Source: Leptoclinus maculatus (Eukaryota > Chordata > Actinopteri > Perciformes > Stichaeidae). Taken from it: DNA of 64,000 bases. The notes below the pieces were generated by a model. It was given only the letters and a program-made list of their open reading frames with translations. It made no database searches and was not told the DNA's origin. Location: the NCBI GenBank assembly GCA_032191485.1, contig JAVDOI010000007.1, forward strand, positions 11,159,180 to 11,223,179, in the 5' to 3' direction. Every line of letters starts with the position of its first letter. The stretch's first letter is position 1. The position numbers and the translations under genes were made by a program. Positions 1 to 14,140 of the stretch are shown one piece after another.

Positions 1-3000
1 AAAGTATTAAATGTAACATAAAGAAACAACGGTTTAAATATCCTGTAAACTACTGACTTTGGCTGCCAAACATTTACTCAAAATTAAAACCCTGCTGTTC
101 TGAAGCATCTCAAACGAATTGGCCCATCTCCTATAATCCCCAGACAGTCAATAGTATTTTCTCAGTGCACTATTTGAGATATACATTTGATCATGAGCAC
201 AGCCAGGATTGAATTCGGAGGTGCATGACCAACCGTGACCACTTGCGGGCCTACCCGCATCACGCGCCTGCCGTGATTACTTGCCGCGAGTAGCTACACA
301 TCGCGCCCATCACTACTTAGAGGAACGAAGTGTAACTGCTGCTTAGTTAGGTTTATTTCCGCTCATAATGATTTGTAGTCTCGTGAATGCGCTCCACTTA
401 CGCTACTGGAACAGGCGCTTACACTCTGATTATCTGAGTGATGCTCCAGAGCTCCAGACTTGTCAGACCCATGACTTCCTCATTTGTCGGGGAATGACGA
501 GGAGCGGAAACAAAGTCTCCGTTTAAACAGCGAGGAGCCTGAACCGTCCTGTGGAGCTGATTTACCATGGCAGCTGGTTGCCGCATGGCGTCCTGGTGGC
601 GCCGATGTTAACAATATAATAGAAGCAGCATCGTTTACCAGAGATTGAAGACCAGTATCGATGGAGTGGATGCATGGAGCTACCCGGTGGAGATGACAGC
701 GTTGTCTGCATTGGAGGCCAGGAGTGCTGGTGGAGAAAGAGTACGAGCCTGCGGAGCTCGGGATGAGCCTGATTCTTCCGGTGCGATCCCGAGTAACTGT
801 TAGACTTACTAGGATACCACCGCGAACTACTAGCTGAGCCAAGAGGGCTTCTTGCTCGTCAAAGGGGAGCCGCTGCGCCGCGCTGGGCGAGTGCTCCTGC
901 ACCGGCTACCTGGCGGGCTGAATGCCGGCTCCGTCTAACCATCGCTGTTGAGACCAGACTCTTTCTGAAACGATCAAAGTCGGAATCCGTCATAGTCTCA
1001 GTTACCTACAACTGGATGTTGTTTAAAAGGTAAGGGAACTGCTTCGCGTCTGCTTCGCTGAAATGACAACTGACAGCAGCAGAGAGGAGGACACTTTTAA
1101 AGTTTTGACAGCAACGATATGATTGGCTTCAGGAACCGGTGTGCCGAATCTGGTTGGTTACTTAAAAGTGCACGCCCCCAATCAGCTGATAGAATAATCA
1201 CAAAGAGAGGAGAGACAGAGACTATGCATGCGTGTCTACCTGACTGAACTTGCGCTTGAGCTACATAGAGTGCTCCACGGCATGATTACTGGCTGAGGCA
1301 GCCAATTACATGGAAGCCATGATTGCCACGATTCGTTGATTCCCTCAGTGTTTTTCGCAGCCAGCTGAAAAGGCAAACAACTGGCCGGATGCTCTCTGCC
1401 AATTGAAATGGTTGATTAGAGAGGCAGAAGGAACGAGAAGGGATGCAGTGAAATCATAGTCCAAATCATTTTGTCTATTTCGTCAAGCATTCTTGCGGAG
1501 ATTTGAAGCAGATTTGCTCGTCTCCTGTGCTACTTCAGGGACTACAGGGAGACCTCAGCTCACTGTTTACGTTGCATTTAGTCACAATTAAGACAGCAAA
1601 AGAAAAAAGGCAGCACAGTGGGCAGGCCTCAAAGTAATCCCCATGTAACCTTTACCAGAGAGAGCAGTCTAGATGGAAAGATAATAATCCCTTAATGTCA
1701 CATGTGTAAATACACAAACACACACATCGATGCTTATTTCAAATCAAGCAAAGATGCAGACAGCATGTAGGACACGGCTGGCAGGCAGGCAGACAGACAC
1801 TGTCGGGGAACCGTGTGTTTTTATTCACAAACACAAAAGGGGCTTTGGAGAGAGCCCTCGGAGGTTAGCTCTAATCCTGCTCCAACTCTCACGATGCCAC
1901 TCAAACCTATTGTTCAGTCATGAAAAGCGAGTGCAATTTCCATAAACTGATGTGGAAGTGCACAAGGGTCGGCGTCGTGCGTTTGTGTCGGAGTGGGCAA
2001 AATTGAAATATGAGCGGACGGCTGGTTACGTGGGCTCGTCCTCACGTCGTATTTGATTGTCTTCATGGTTTCGGACACATTGGTATTTGCATGTTTTTGT
2101 GGATATAGAAAGTTTTTGAGCAGCCGCTCATTCAGTTGTTCTATTCAAAGAAACCTTCCAGCTTAAAATACGTCTCAAACAATGTATGACTTTGCTTTGT
2201 TAAACAATTCTGACTAATGTAAATTGTCACAAGAACAAATTGTCCTTTGTAGCTGTGTATTCACCAGACAACAGAAACAGAAAGATATAAATGAACAAGA
2301 ACGCCTCTAAATAGCGACCACAAATAAAAGACCAAAACGGAAACCTGAGTGTTTTTCAAATTTTTTTGGGCACTCCAGTGTCTATTGAGAGGCGCTAGAA
2401 AACATTCTGAAAACAGTGTAGTGGAGAGATTACTTCTAAAACCTAATGTTTAAGTTCATCCACATAAGGTTGGACATGGCCTCAGAGGGCTTGGTTTGTA
2501 GAAGGTGAACAAGAAGAGAAGGCTCTGGGGCGCCTCTCTCCTTCTCTGTGAAGTACAAAGAGCTGTTATCAGCCGAAACAACAACAACTTTGTGAAGCAG
2601 TATATGTGATAGAGGTTGAGAGAAAAGAATCAAGCCCCTGAGGCCTCAAGTCTAGACTTAGACCCAGCACCTTGGTAATTATGTTATCAGCGTTTCATTG
2701 TGCGAGTGGCTGTGTGTTTTGGTCCCAGCGGTTCAGATTTAAGAGTTGTCCCCGAGACTGTAGGCCACCTCCCTGCAGCTCCGGCTCGGAGTCGGGGGCG
2801 TCTCGAGATCCCACATTAGAGCTGGACCACTGCTTCATTGCTTTTCTTCAAGATTACAGACACAGCCGCTGGGCCTGAGCCCGTCTGACTCCCTGCCGTC
2901 CCGGGTCAGGGTTAACTAATTAGCTTGGCACCGACTTGCTCACCTGCGCAGAGCCACGAGGCGGACACTTAATAATGGGCAACAGCTTACTCTGTCACAG

Positions 3001-6000
3001 CGATTCTGAGCGTCTCAGCATATTTTAAGTTAATGCACTTATATAGAGTGAATGGTGGGTATGCTTAAGAAAAAAATATATCTTGGGAGATCTACCTCTT
3101 AAAAGATCACACATTCTTCTTCATCAGGCGAACGGGCTGAGTGTGTCTCTGGTGGGCAGGATTTCATTAAACGCCTGGCTCCCATCTGAATTGCTGTTCG
3201 CGTGAGTTCAAAGCCATCGATTTGCACACCACCTCCGCAGGAAACGGAGAAAGAAAAGAAAAGAAAAAAAAAAAAAAGTGCCACATGAAGAAACAAGTCC
3301 CCATTGATTCCCCGATGGCATGAAAGAAGCCTTGGCACGTAGGATGTGACACAAGGACAGTTAGCTCCTTCCTCTCATGATGGGCGGTACTAATCAACTT
3401 GACAAACCAGCAGCAGAATCCCAGTCTTCTCATCATGTGCGTACATAAGGCTGAAGCTGCTCTACTGTAAGAATTGTACAGACTTCACCTCATCATATCT
3501 ACCCTGCATTAGCAGCTCATGATGTCACTCTTGAGCGTGGTCCAGCAGTGCGCCAGCAAAGCAATGGATGCATTAAAAGCCGGACTTCCACATGTGCGAT
3601 TATAAATATAATCTAAAAAAAAGACTTGGTATAGAGACACGCTCTCTGCTTCTGCCGTCATAGCCTTTGTTCCCGCTGGATCATTAACCTACATCAGGCT
3701 CCATATTAAACATCAGCTGGTCAATTTATCCCCCCGGTTCCCCCCCCCGCCGTGTCCTAGTCAATGAGCCAGTGTGCTAAATAAACGCACGCTGTGACAG
3801 TCCTCATGGCAGAAGTATTGACTGGTCAGTGTTTGCCCACAATGCAGCATGATTATACAACAGGATCATCCAGTCGGAGAAGCAACTACTAACTCACTTC
3901 TGAACGAACAGGAGGACAATGGTGATCTGCGCTCTTTGCGATGTTTGACAGCTCGTCTTGCAATGACCTTTTAATTCTTGTATTTATTAAAGCCCACGGC
4001 AATGTTAGGACTTTTTCATCAAATCACATTTGGGCAAAAAAAAAAACGTCACGTCGTCAACGAGAAGGAAAAGCGTGGCCGATGAAAAAGCTTTTGAGAG
4101 CACGGTCTGCATCATCGCTCTACCCGTTGGTCCTCGGTTACATCATCAGAGTCTCCTTCCTCTGGCCATGATGTGTCTCTGTGCCACCCAATGTGAGGAG
4201 GGTGGGGGTGACGGCAAGGGGCCACAGAGGGCAAACCCAGCGGGGAGATCAGAGCTCTCTCCCTCTGTGTGATTCAATATCACGCTTGTGTACCCACGAA
4301 TGGATGCCAAGACATTTGAGTTCGGAGCCAAGGAACGAGCCACGGGCGCTTTATTGAGGACGTGGCGGGTTGAGGGGAGCCGTGGAGGTTACATGCTCAC
4401 GCACGTAGATAATTAGATAGGAGAATTATGAGGTCATGTCTATAACTAAAAAACATGTTCTGGGACAAAAAGTAATAATCAGGCTGACTTTTAGAAATCA
4501 TCAAATGGCTGTAAAGGGTGTGAACAAAATCTCACGTGAATCAGTCAATCGCAGAAAGAATTGAGAGGACCGTCTATGTGCCAATGAAACAGGTTGAAGC
4601 ACCTTTCTACATCCAGAAGGTTCAAGACGTGAAAGCAGTCGGCTTCAGAACTCTAAGAAGTGCCGATGAGAGACCTGCAGTTGCCAGAACGTCGCTCGAA
4701 AGAGAAAAAAAAAAAACAGTTTTCAAACCTGCATTTTATTCTACATTCAGAGCAGCCTGCTGTACAAAACCTCTAACCCTTCTGCTCATACTCACTGACG
4801 GTCCACACATCAGTGCACATATCCCTCTGTGCTGCTGCTGCTGCTCTCGGCTTGGCAAGCGGGTAGGAAAAGGGAATTGTGAATTATGAAATTGGATTAT
4901 GAGGTCGGCAATTCACTGAGCCCCATATTGTCCATCAGATGCTCCAGGGAATATTGGGAGCGGAGAATATATGATTTTGGGAAAAATGTAATAGGACAGC
5001 TAGTGAATTGACATGCTGGTAAAATATAATAAGTGGCTGCTTTATGGAGCGGTAGAGAAAGAAAGATTTTACACAAACAAAGAATAGGTCCTGAGCAACA
5101 GTTGCCTAGCAGAGCCTTACAAAAGACCATTAAAAGAAACAACTGAATGAAGAGCAGCTATGTTTGTTTCTAAAGACGGCTGTCTCATGCTGTGCTGCCA
5201 TTGTTTTTTTTTCACTTTTCTTTGCCATTTAAAGAGTCCAGCAGTCTCAGAAACGCATTGCATACCACCACATGCTTTCAAACAGAAACTTGCTTGTGAA
5301 CATTTTGTCAAGAATATGAGTGCGCCATGTCCGGGTAAATAGTTTTGTATATGCACAGCCTGTGCACTGGTTAATTGGTAGTGAAAAAAAGAAGAAGCGA
5401 AGCGTAATGAGAGAATCCCGCTCTTCATTTTCGCCGCTCGCGTTGTTGTCGTCACTGATGTTCTTTGTGCCTTTGATGCGTACCTAGACAAAGAGAGCGT
5501 GTAGACAGGCTTGCAAAAAATTATAGTCATTAAAAAGAAAAAAAACTTCTTGGAAACAACAACAACACGCGCACCCACGTGCACACACGGCAGTCTAATT
5601 ACTTGATTTCTTGAGTGGGCTACAAACACGCCCCGACGTCTTAACTCTCAGACGGCCGTAACAGAACTGTTAATTACCGCATGATTGGGATGGCTGCTGC
5701 GTACATACAGTGGATGTACGTCTGACCCTGAAGCCCTCTGACACCCCAATCAGCCCAACTCTCAATGATGAGACTTTAAAGAGGAAACACCACAGGGAAT
5801 GCAGGGAGAGAGGAAGGGGCATGTTCAGAAAACTTGCTGGTGGCACTTTCATTTCTTTCAAACTTTGTAATGTGTTGACCAACATGTGGTCCATTTTTTT
5901 TTTTACTTCTCCAGTACAACAAATACAAAAAGCTGCTATTATTGAAGGCTTTAGGATTCTGAATTCTCTTTTTCAAACTGTCTAAATAACAGCCACTGTG

Positions 6001-7780
6001 CTCCTGCGGGGCCCCGTTTGTTGTTTGAACGTGTTTTTAACTCTCACAGATAACTGGTTCGACTATCCAGCGTGACAAGAAAATCATACAGGGAAAATAA
6101 GTCATCAAAGAGGAGAGGATATCACCAATACCATCGTTGTCTTTGTGGTCCATAACGCAATGTAACCAGAGCTTTCTATTCTGCCGATCTGTTCTCTTTT
6201 ATCCTCAGGAAACAAAGTACTGCTGTGGTTGGTTTCACCAGGATATTAAAGATTGTATAACAGAGTCTCTGTGGGGAAGGGGAAACAGAACGGATAAGTG
6301 AAACTTTCACAGGGTTTGGGACAGATTGTCAGACAACTAAGGTTTACATCCAGATTATTGCTTCACGTTTCTCTAGAGGTGACATATTACATCAAGGCTG
6401 AGTGCTCACTGTCACTCCGAAGCCTTTGTTGTCAACTGCGGGGCAACAGTGTGGGACAGGATGAGACTATTCCGGCTTCCCAGAGCTGTTCGTGGATTCA
6501 GCAAGAGTGGCAGGTTAAATGGGCTGCAGCTCTTATTGTTAATCGGTCACAGGCGGGTCCCAGTCCAGGCCTTAATCGGCTATAAAGCACTTTGAGTGGA
6601 AAAGAGACTCACTGCGACACTTAGGCTACTCCTAATTTTGCTAAAGTGTCCTGTCCCTAATGCTGGCCTGTTCTACTCCCTCCTTCATTCTCACTCTCCT
6701 GGTACTGATGGTATGTTTGCGGTCGGTCAACTCTTCAAAAGATACAATACACTACTGCAAAACGACACAGAAACCCCCCTTCCCTTCCCTTCCCTTCGGG
6801 TTGTTGAATGGCATTGTAGGCAATCGGTACCTTAAAGTATCCATGTGAGGCAGGCTGAAGGAAAAGTCGTCTCCACAAAAATGACTCCTAGAATGGAAAG
6901 GACATCACAAACTGACCAGTTTCTTTCAAAAGAGAAAAGTTCACGAGTTTAGAAGTTGGACTGAGTGAGCGTTTCATCCCGATGATTGACTCCCTGCTCT
7001 GTATTCCAGTTTGGCCTTGTAGCTCCGGGGCTGAGAGACGAGCAGCAGGCGGCATCTGCCTTTCTGGTCATTCTCAAGTAGTGGGCTTGACAGTGAAATA
7101 GATGTAACTCTGACTCTGAATGTACCAAAGGATAAAAACCAATAAGGCTATAGTGAAGAGCAACTTTAATTGAAGGAAGAGTTGAATCATAAAGTATCCA
7201 TCTACCTAGATACTTTGTGATTTCTCGATGCTGGTGCTTGGCTGTTATTTACAGTGTTTAAAAGAAGACTTTTACTCTTACAAACCTTGGCGCTGCCTCT
7301 TGGATAACGGTTTTGGATTACAAGTGGGACATTTGAATCTCAGTGGAGAGAGGGTTGTGTTCAGCTCTGACCTGAATATAGCACTAAAGTTGCTGAGGTC
7401 GGCAGGCTCGTCTGGGCCAACAGGATGTGGTTTGCGATACAAGAGTCCCACAGATGCTCAGTCAAGTACAAACAATCATCCTGTTGGTGGGATGGTGGAC
7501 AGGGAGCTGAGTGATGATAGCCGTTTTTAGCTTGACTTTTAAACTAATGTCCACTTCATTCATGTTCTGAAGGGGATGAAGTGTGGTTTGTGCGTATACG
7601 TGCAATTCTGTGCGTGTCTATCTATCTATCTATAGGGATGTGGTGTCAAACTCAGCTGATTCGCATGTAGCTGTGTGAGTCATCCTGCTGACAGGAAAAT
7701 GCAGTGGTGGGAAGCAGATATAGAATTCAGGTAGTTTCACTTTCCTATATATATAGTGGTTTGAGCACACAGAAACACCT

Positions 7781-7800
7781 ACACACACACACACACACAC
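7781..7800. repeat. (CA)n microsatellite
   Basis: Ten perfect AC dinucleotides are visible directly. Confidence 0.95.
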
Positions 7801-8813
7801 TGCAAATGCACGCAGACCTCATCTATAGAGCACTTCACTTGGTTTCAGCACACTGCATCCAACACATCTTTTCTTGCGTGTTCAGCAGGTTTCAGGTTTT
7901 CTGCACTGATGTTCGCACATCCCACTACCTGTGTCTGACAACGTTAACAGTGATATAAAAAGCCCCTCTGTGGCAGCGAAACAATTGTGTTCTCTGTGAA
8001 AAGCAATAAAGCTCTGTAGGAAGTGGCTTAACCGGTCCGTAGGTTGTTGTTTTTTTTAAATATGCACAGTCCACATTTAGCTTTTTTTATTTAAATGAAT
8101 CTCCCGTGGCAGCTGGAGTCTGGAGATGTTCTCTTGCCTCTATTTGTCATGTCTCCTCCGCAAGCTTCTGCACCTATTTTCCTCGCAGCTGGAACTCAGG
8201 GGGCAAATATAAATGCTTCCAGAGTCAGGTTCCCCACAGCTTAAGTGGGAGGCATGAAAGCAAAATTCAGCCAACATTTGAGTGTGTGCATGTGCGCGTG
8301 AAACCCACAGGTGCGGACTCCCACAACCCCGGAAGGAATAGAATCTAGGCAGCAAAATAGGAATCCCTTCGTAGCATATGAATGAGCACGGAGTGCTTGA
8401 ATGAGGGGAACGGAGGGCATGTGTGTGTGTTGGAGTGTGAGTGAGTATCAGCAGGGATGAGATCCAACCCAGGGGGACATAAGCCTGCAGTAGGACACAG
8501 GTGCTACATTCTACAGACACATCACACGCAGGCATTACTCTCACTGTAGTGCAAACAGCGATAGGTAGTGGTGGTGGTAAAGGGGGTGGGTAAGAGTGAC
8601 AGAGAGACAGCTGCCTGTCTTGGCACACTCAAATGATGGACGGACACCACCTGCAGAAAGGCCAAAGCACACTGCAACTCTTCACAGCCGAGTGGGAAAC
8701 ACACATTGTGGAAAACAGAGAGAGCAACACAGACCGTGTTGTCGAGCTCACTGGATAACGCCTCTTGTAATAAACTTAATTCATTGTACAGCACTGTCAA
8801 ATTACCTTAACTA

Positions 8814-9420
8814 GTGTTTATCGTGTTGCAATCAAACTATAAAAGCAAGGAATATCTGTCTGTCCGTAGGTATGTGTGCATGTTAGTGTGTCCTACACAT
8901 ATTTCGAGAACCGTTCATCCGATCTACTTCATACGGATGTATTGCTGGGGACCAAAAGGATGTGCAGTCTTAAAGTTGGTGCAATTTGGACATGCGACAC
9001 TTTCGATATTAATAAACTTTGAATGAACAAGCGAACAGCGCTCTGTGCAGCAACTGGGGGCGGGGCATCAGGACTCCGTGGACTACAAGTCGAGTAGGTA
9101 GTCTGCAACGGGCCTTTACAGGCCGCGGCTCATTGAATGCAGTTGACCATTGCTGCTGGATGCTGGATATACTAAGGTTGCAAACTCTTCTTCACTTCCC
9201 TGTGGTCAACGAGCAATGAGCAGTTCTAGAGAACGCTGAAAGCAGCACTTACGCGGGGGCCAAGCAATCGGCCCTCTGCGAACGGCCACGCGCTCCGACA
9301 ACGCTTCAAGCAGCAGCACTACAGGGAGCCAAGCAATCGGCCCGTTCTGAATGGCCACACCCCAAACTGGCACTGTGCTAGCAAAGCAATAATTTGAGAA
9401 AAGTGGCATATTGCCACAGG
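8814..9420. repeat. Dispersed teleost repeat, class undetermined
   Basis: The stretch 8,830-9,020 (a run of TCTGTCTGTCCG-like bases, then GAGAACCGTTCATCCGATC, then TATTGCTGGGGACC) matches a sequence I remember as widespread in fish genomes. It has no long open frame. Downstream, two imperfect copies of a motif around CCAAGCAATCGGCCC lie about 70 bases apart (near 9,258 and 9,328). Limits are approximate. I cannot tell whether this is a Helitron-like, SINE-like or other non-autonomous element. Confidence 0.45.
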
Positions 9421-10981
9421 ATGCACACAGATTAGTTTAGTTTTGCAGTAAGGAAAGAGGACATAATGAGGCAGTTCTGGTCCCAGGCAAGACCCCAGAA
9501 CACACATTTTCACATGTGACTGCACAATTGTAGCGTTCATTAACTGTATGGTAGAAATTGTGATACAAAACTCAAAAGACGGTTGAAAGTGGGTGAAATG
9601 AAATGAGCGAAATGAGTACAATTTCAGCCGCCCTGTTGGTCCCCGGTGAAACCGGTGTGACCCCACTGATAATCTGATACTCAAGTCTTGGCACATCATT
9701 TGTTGGGTGAGGTTTTGTGTTATTGTTACACAAACTTTTAATGTCACAATCGCAGGATTTCATACTAATTTACATGAACAAAGACCGGCTTTCATGACGA
9801 GACTAAGTCAGCACGGCAGTTGTAATGTGTGCAGATCGCTCTGTACAGGCTCCTTTCTAGAGCTTTTTACTCCTTGAAATCTATGATTGTCCTATCAATA
9901 TATAAAGCACTGTACGCCAACTCTCCAATCTAAGAACGGTTCATTTTAGGATAATAATACTGACAAATGTTTAGTGAAGGTGCTGTAATGCAGTGAGTGT
10001 TAGTGAATGCACTTAACAGATCCAACTAGTGCAGATTTTGGCGTCAGGGTTAGATGGCACAGAACGACGCTAAAAGGTTTGGAAACGTATTCTTGTCACA
10101 AGACATTCCCCTCTTACCTCATTAATGAGAGAAAGTGAGTCATTATCTTCCTCCCATCATCCAATCCCAATTATGAAATGTCATAAAAATGACCCTTTTT
10201 TCTGCTCATTGCATTCGATCATAATGCATCACGCTCCCTTCACCCACCACCACATATACCACAAAATAACATTTTCCTTTTCCTTCCTTTCTCATAGTAA
10301 GTAAAGAAATCAATCTATCTAATACAAGTACACATAACACCTTTCTATAGAGGCTGTCTGAAACAGTATGAACGCATCTAAAGAAAAAAAATCAAAGGCA
10401 CTTGAAAGTGGCATTGACAGTCCATACTGTGCGTCCAGGTAAACATAGCTCTGGTAAACATTTCTATTTCAAGTTCCATGTTCTTACCTCTGCTGAGTGA
10501 GGCCTTCACCTGCACATTGAATAAGTGGTAATAAACAGAATCCACGTCGGCCTGTGACGACTCCATTTGTACCGGCAGAACTCAGGCTTAACACCAAGGA
10601 CTTTTTTGTTGATTGGATGATTCTCCTATTCAGAGAACCAGCGAGCATTAAGGGCACTCAAAGGGAAAACAAATGACTCCTCTATGAGTCCACACCCCTG
10701 TGTATGTGTGTGCCTTTCGTCCTACAAATGTGTGGGCTGAAAGCAGATTAGTAGGAATTGGCAATATAATCAGCTTTTCTACTATTCTAAGCAAAAACGA
10801 GAGTGAGATGGGGAGGAGGAGGAGGCCGGGTCGACTGTGTGTTGTCACGATGCACTGACCTTGTTTGCAGAAGGGCCGAAACACACTATCACTTTCTTCA
10901 TCACTAACTTCAGCTTTTTAAGTGGATGGGTCGGAAACACTGTTGTAAACAAAAAAGTAATCTTTTTCCTCCTTCATTTAC

Positions 10982-10984
<3 letters not shown>

Positions 10985-11052
<68 letters not shown>
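10985..11052. repeat. (CA)n microsatellite
   Basis: A 68-base CA repeat with one C-to-G interruption at about 11,016. Open frames crossing it are repeat artefacts. Confidence 0.97.
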
Positions 11053-11054
<2 letters not shown>

Positions 11055-11901
11055 GGCATACAGGTCTATGGAGCTGTAAAACTGCAACATTTTAAACACG
11101 ATAGAATTTCCTTAGCATGCTGGGATATCCGTTTTAAAAAGACGCTTGCTGTCACTGACTTCGTAGGAGATGTTGACACTCTGAACCCACAGGCAAACTG
11201 TACAGTCAGCAGTACTTTTAACAAAGAACAAAGCCTAATGACTGAATTTGTGAGTTCGTATAACAATGAACATTAACTTGGCAAGCAGAATTAACAGTTG
11301 ATGTCATGGCTGATTAATTTGGCACTTTAAATCATGAAAAATAAGAGTTTTACACGGGCGTGCTTTGTCGTCTCAGTGATTAGGCTTGATTCCATCTAAT
11401 TGAAAACAACAGAGAGGCTTTGAGATAGCAACAGTGGAGACCTGTTATCGCAAATGTAGCTGCAAAAGTTAATTTCAAAAGAGGAGTGACAGCTTATGCG
11501 GAATGCTGCAGTCCTCAGTGTGATCTGAGGGAGACCAAAGTAGTTCGCTACGCTTTGTAGGTACACAAATATATTATGAAAGGAAAAAAACATGAAAAGA
11601 CAAGCACACCAAATCACAGTATGCTGGGTCTAACATATTTTCAGTTCAATATGTAACTCCCTATACGTGTGCAAAGAAGCTGACGTTAGATGAGGAGGCT
11701 CCAGGACTTTTTACTCCAACAGGACACATGGCTGTTAATGGATATGTTGGTTGTTGTGAACATGGAAACGGTGGACATTTGCATGTAGGATGGTCTCCTT
11801 ATGTACAGTATCTAAATATAAAACTGTTGTTGACACGTTAATCATCTACTATTTCTTGTTGCGTGTCATCTACAGCAGTAGTTCACAAAGCACCTGACCG
11901 A

Positions 11902-11933
11902 GGGGGGGGGGGAGGGGGGGGGGGGGGGGGAGG
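11902..11933. repeat. Poly-G tract
   Basis: A near-continuous run of G with two A interruptions. It may form a G-quadruplex and its exact length is prone to sequencing error. Confidence 0.9.
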
Positions 11934-12070
11934 ATGACAAATAGCCTGTAGGTTTTATTGATGTGCGGGTCGACCCAACCCCAGGATGACAAAGCAGCAT
12001 TCTGAGTAAGTAATTAATAAGTTACAAACCCATTGCATGCAATAGTCCACCTTCCCTTCCTGTCTCTCTG

Positions 12071-12073
<3 letters not shown>

Positions 12074-12134
<61 letters not shown>
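12074..12134. repeat. (CA)n microsatellite
   Basis: About 60 bases of CA repeat, slightly impure at the right end. Confidence 0.97.
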
Positions 12135-12673
12135 CTTGCACCGCGGTGCTCAGTCCTTCTCTCTGTCCCACTCCTGACAGTTGTGCTACTATAATGCATA
12201 AAGCTGGCGGTTTGTGGGTCTGGTTGCTTCCAAGAGGAGCAAGACAACTTGCTCAGCTGCTGTAAATCAAAAGAAATAATATGACAAAGCCTATCTTGCT
12301 TTGAGATTAGGAGAGACCAGTGAATGTGCATTTTAAGTCTGAAATGTGTGTTTATTGTCCTCTTAATGCCCTATGATGTGTTTTTTTTATTCAGCCATTT
12401 GTACTGTGTGTTAATGTACATTTGACGCATGCAGCACTTAATTGTTGGAATGTGTATTTCCATTTTTGAAGAAAAGAAACCAAGGAACACGCCCTCTATT
12501 GCACAGAGCCGACAGCATTATTCTTCATGCACGACACAATAAAACTTGAACTTTTGGTCAGTATGAGCAGCATGCCAACTCATCCCACAAACAATAATTC
12601 ACTAGGGATCCATATCTCTAGCTTGGTTTCTTGCTATGTACAGTATATGCATGCACAAGTATATGTATACAGT

Positions 12674-12720
12674 ATTAGGGGTGGGCAATGTGGCCAAAAA
12701 ATACCCCGATAGATTTAACT
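12674..12720. repeat. Possible non-autonomous transposon fragment
   Basis: The string TTAGGGGTGGGCAATGTGGC followed by A-rich bases resembles the end of a short DNA-transposon derivative that I recall as common in fish. Only one end is visible, so this is tentative. Confidence 0.3.
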
Positions 12721-13799
12721 GCAATCATTTAGTAAATGCCCTCTAGACAAAAGCCAGACTTGATATGGCGTATGACTTTCTCCATTTGCACCATTAAAAG
12801 AATATTGCAGTAAAGACATGGGAAATATCTGACACTGTATAGCCAAACCATCCCCCTTTCTTTTTTTTGGCACAAGCTCCTCATCCGCCGCGCCGCTAGC
12901 TGTAACTCATGTTGCATTGTTTACAATACGTCCCCCAAGGAAGAGTCACGTGAACTAATTCGTCCAATCAGCAAAGCCATCTAGTTGGCTACATCACTCT
13001 GTAGTTATATATCCACTTGCTAAACCCACTTTAAATGCAGTTCTTTAAAAATCTGGCTCTATCCTCCCATCGCTAAATATATACAAGGCCTTGGCTGTTT
13101 TCTCTCCATTTCCTATACTCTGAAACACAGTCAGATGGTCAAAACAAAAGTGCTGGAACAAGTATGCCCAGCAGCTCAATGCCAGTCCTCCTATCCTCCC
13201 CAGCGATGTAAAAACACCTCATTTCCACCAGCAGCAGCATGTTTGACAGAGAGATAATAGAGTTGAATTGTCTTGCTTTGCTGCGGAAGGTGAATCCCCA
13301 TGTCAAATGCAGCTAGATGAAAAGCTCGCTTTTGTCCCCCATTTTATTTGTAGGCGGTGTAGGAGGAGGTTGAGGAAAGTGTGGTGACATTAGACGTATA
13401 ATGGCCTCTCTGTCAGACGAGCTTTCAAGAATGTTCGTCTCTGTGCCATCATGTAAATGAAGCCATGTGGCTTTGTGCACTTAAGTTGTGAGTCTTAAAC
13501 TCAAGACATCAACAACAGCTACAGGTAGCGCACATACGTTTTCTTGCCCTGCTGTGCTCGGAATAAATGTGCTGTTTTTCCAGATAATTCTCATTCCCAC
13601 ACAACGTTTTCATCCCGTCCCCTTCTCAGTGGAGGCGGGAGTATCCTTCTGTTTTCATTTATACTATTGTCACCGTTTACTGCGTTTTTTATTGCTGTGG
13701 TACGCGTTTGCTGCTGCTGTGTATATCTAGAACAACGAGCCTTTCGAGGCAACCATCGTCATGTCAGATATGGGAATACTGCCCGACATACACGAGACA

Positions 13800-13874
13800 C
13801 TGTTATTTTTGATGATTTTTTTATTTATTTTATTATATATATAAAATAAATTAAAAAATCATCAAAAATAACAG
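13800..13874. repeat. AT-rich near-perfect palindrome
   Basis: The left arm starting CTGTTATTTTTGATGATTTT at 13,800 is the reverse complement of the right arm ending AAAATCATCAAAAATAACAG at 13,874, with pairing continuing almost to the centre (TATATATA). The single-strand form could fold into a hairpin of about 35 base pairs. It may be a tiny inverted-repeat element or a cruciform-prone site. No coding content is seen. Confidence 0.85.
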
Positions 13875-13974
13875 TCATCAGTGACGTGGGGAGGCATGTT
13901 GTATGTAGTTTTAGTCATTTTTATTTATTCTGTTTTTTTATTATTATACTATATTCATCCCGGTAAGGGGGGAA

Positions 13975-14140
13975 TTTGTCTGTATATAGGGAGCAGTGGG
14001 CTGCCCATGACAGGCGCCCGGGGAGCCGTTAGGGGTTCAGTGTCTTGCTCAGGGACACTTCGTCCCAGCCAAGGATCGAACCTTCCGGTTACCAGACAAC
14101 CCTCTTAGCCTAGTGAGCCACGGTCGCCCCGTTTTAGCAA
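13975..14140. repeat. Dispersed SINE-like repeat (tentative)
   Basis: The segment contains GTGTCTTGCTCAGGGACACT and GGATCGAACC, followed by GAGCCACGG. These strings recur in many fish repeats, and the second resembles a tRNA-type B box. An open reading frame through it is coincidental. Family and ends are unconfirmed. Confidence 0.45.

Noticed and set aside
480..902. 140-codon open frame on the minus strand
   Set aside because: No domain, signal or splice context that I recognise; composition looks like chance or an old repeat. It does not resemble b4galnt4 exons.
5117..5629. 170-codon open frame on the minus strand
   Set aside because: Low-complexity phenylalanine/lysine stretches from poly-A/T runs and no family resemblance.
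8140..8628. 162-codon open frame on the minus strand
   Set aside because: Proline- and Thr/His-rich segments arise from simple repeats; no recognisable domain.
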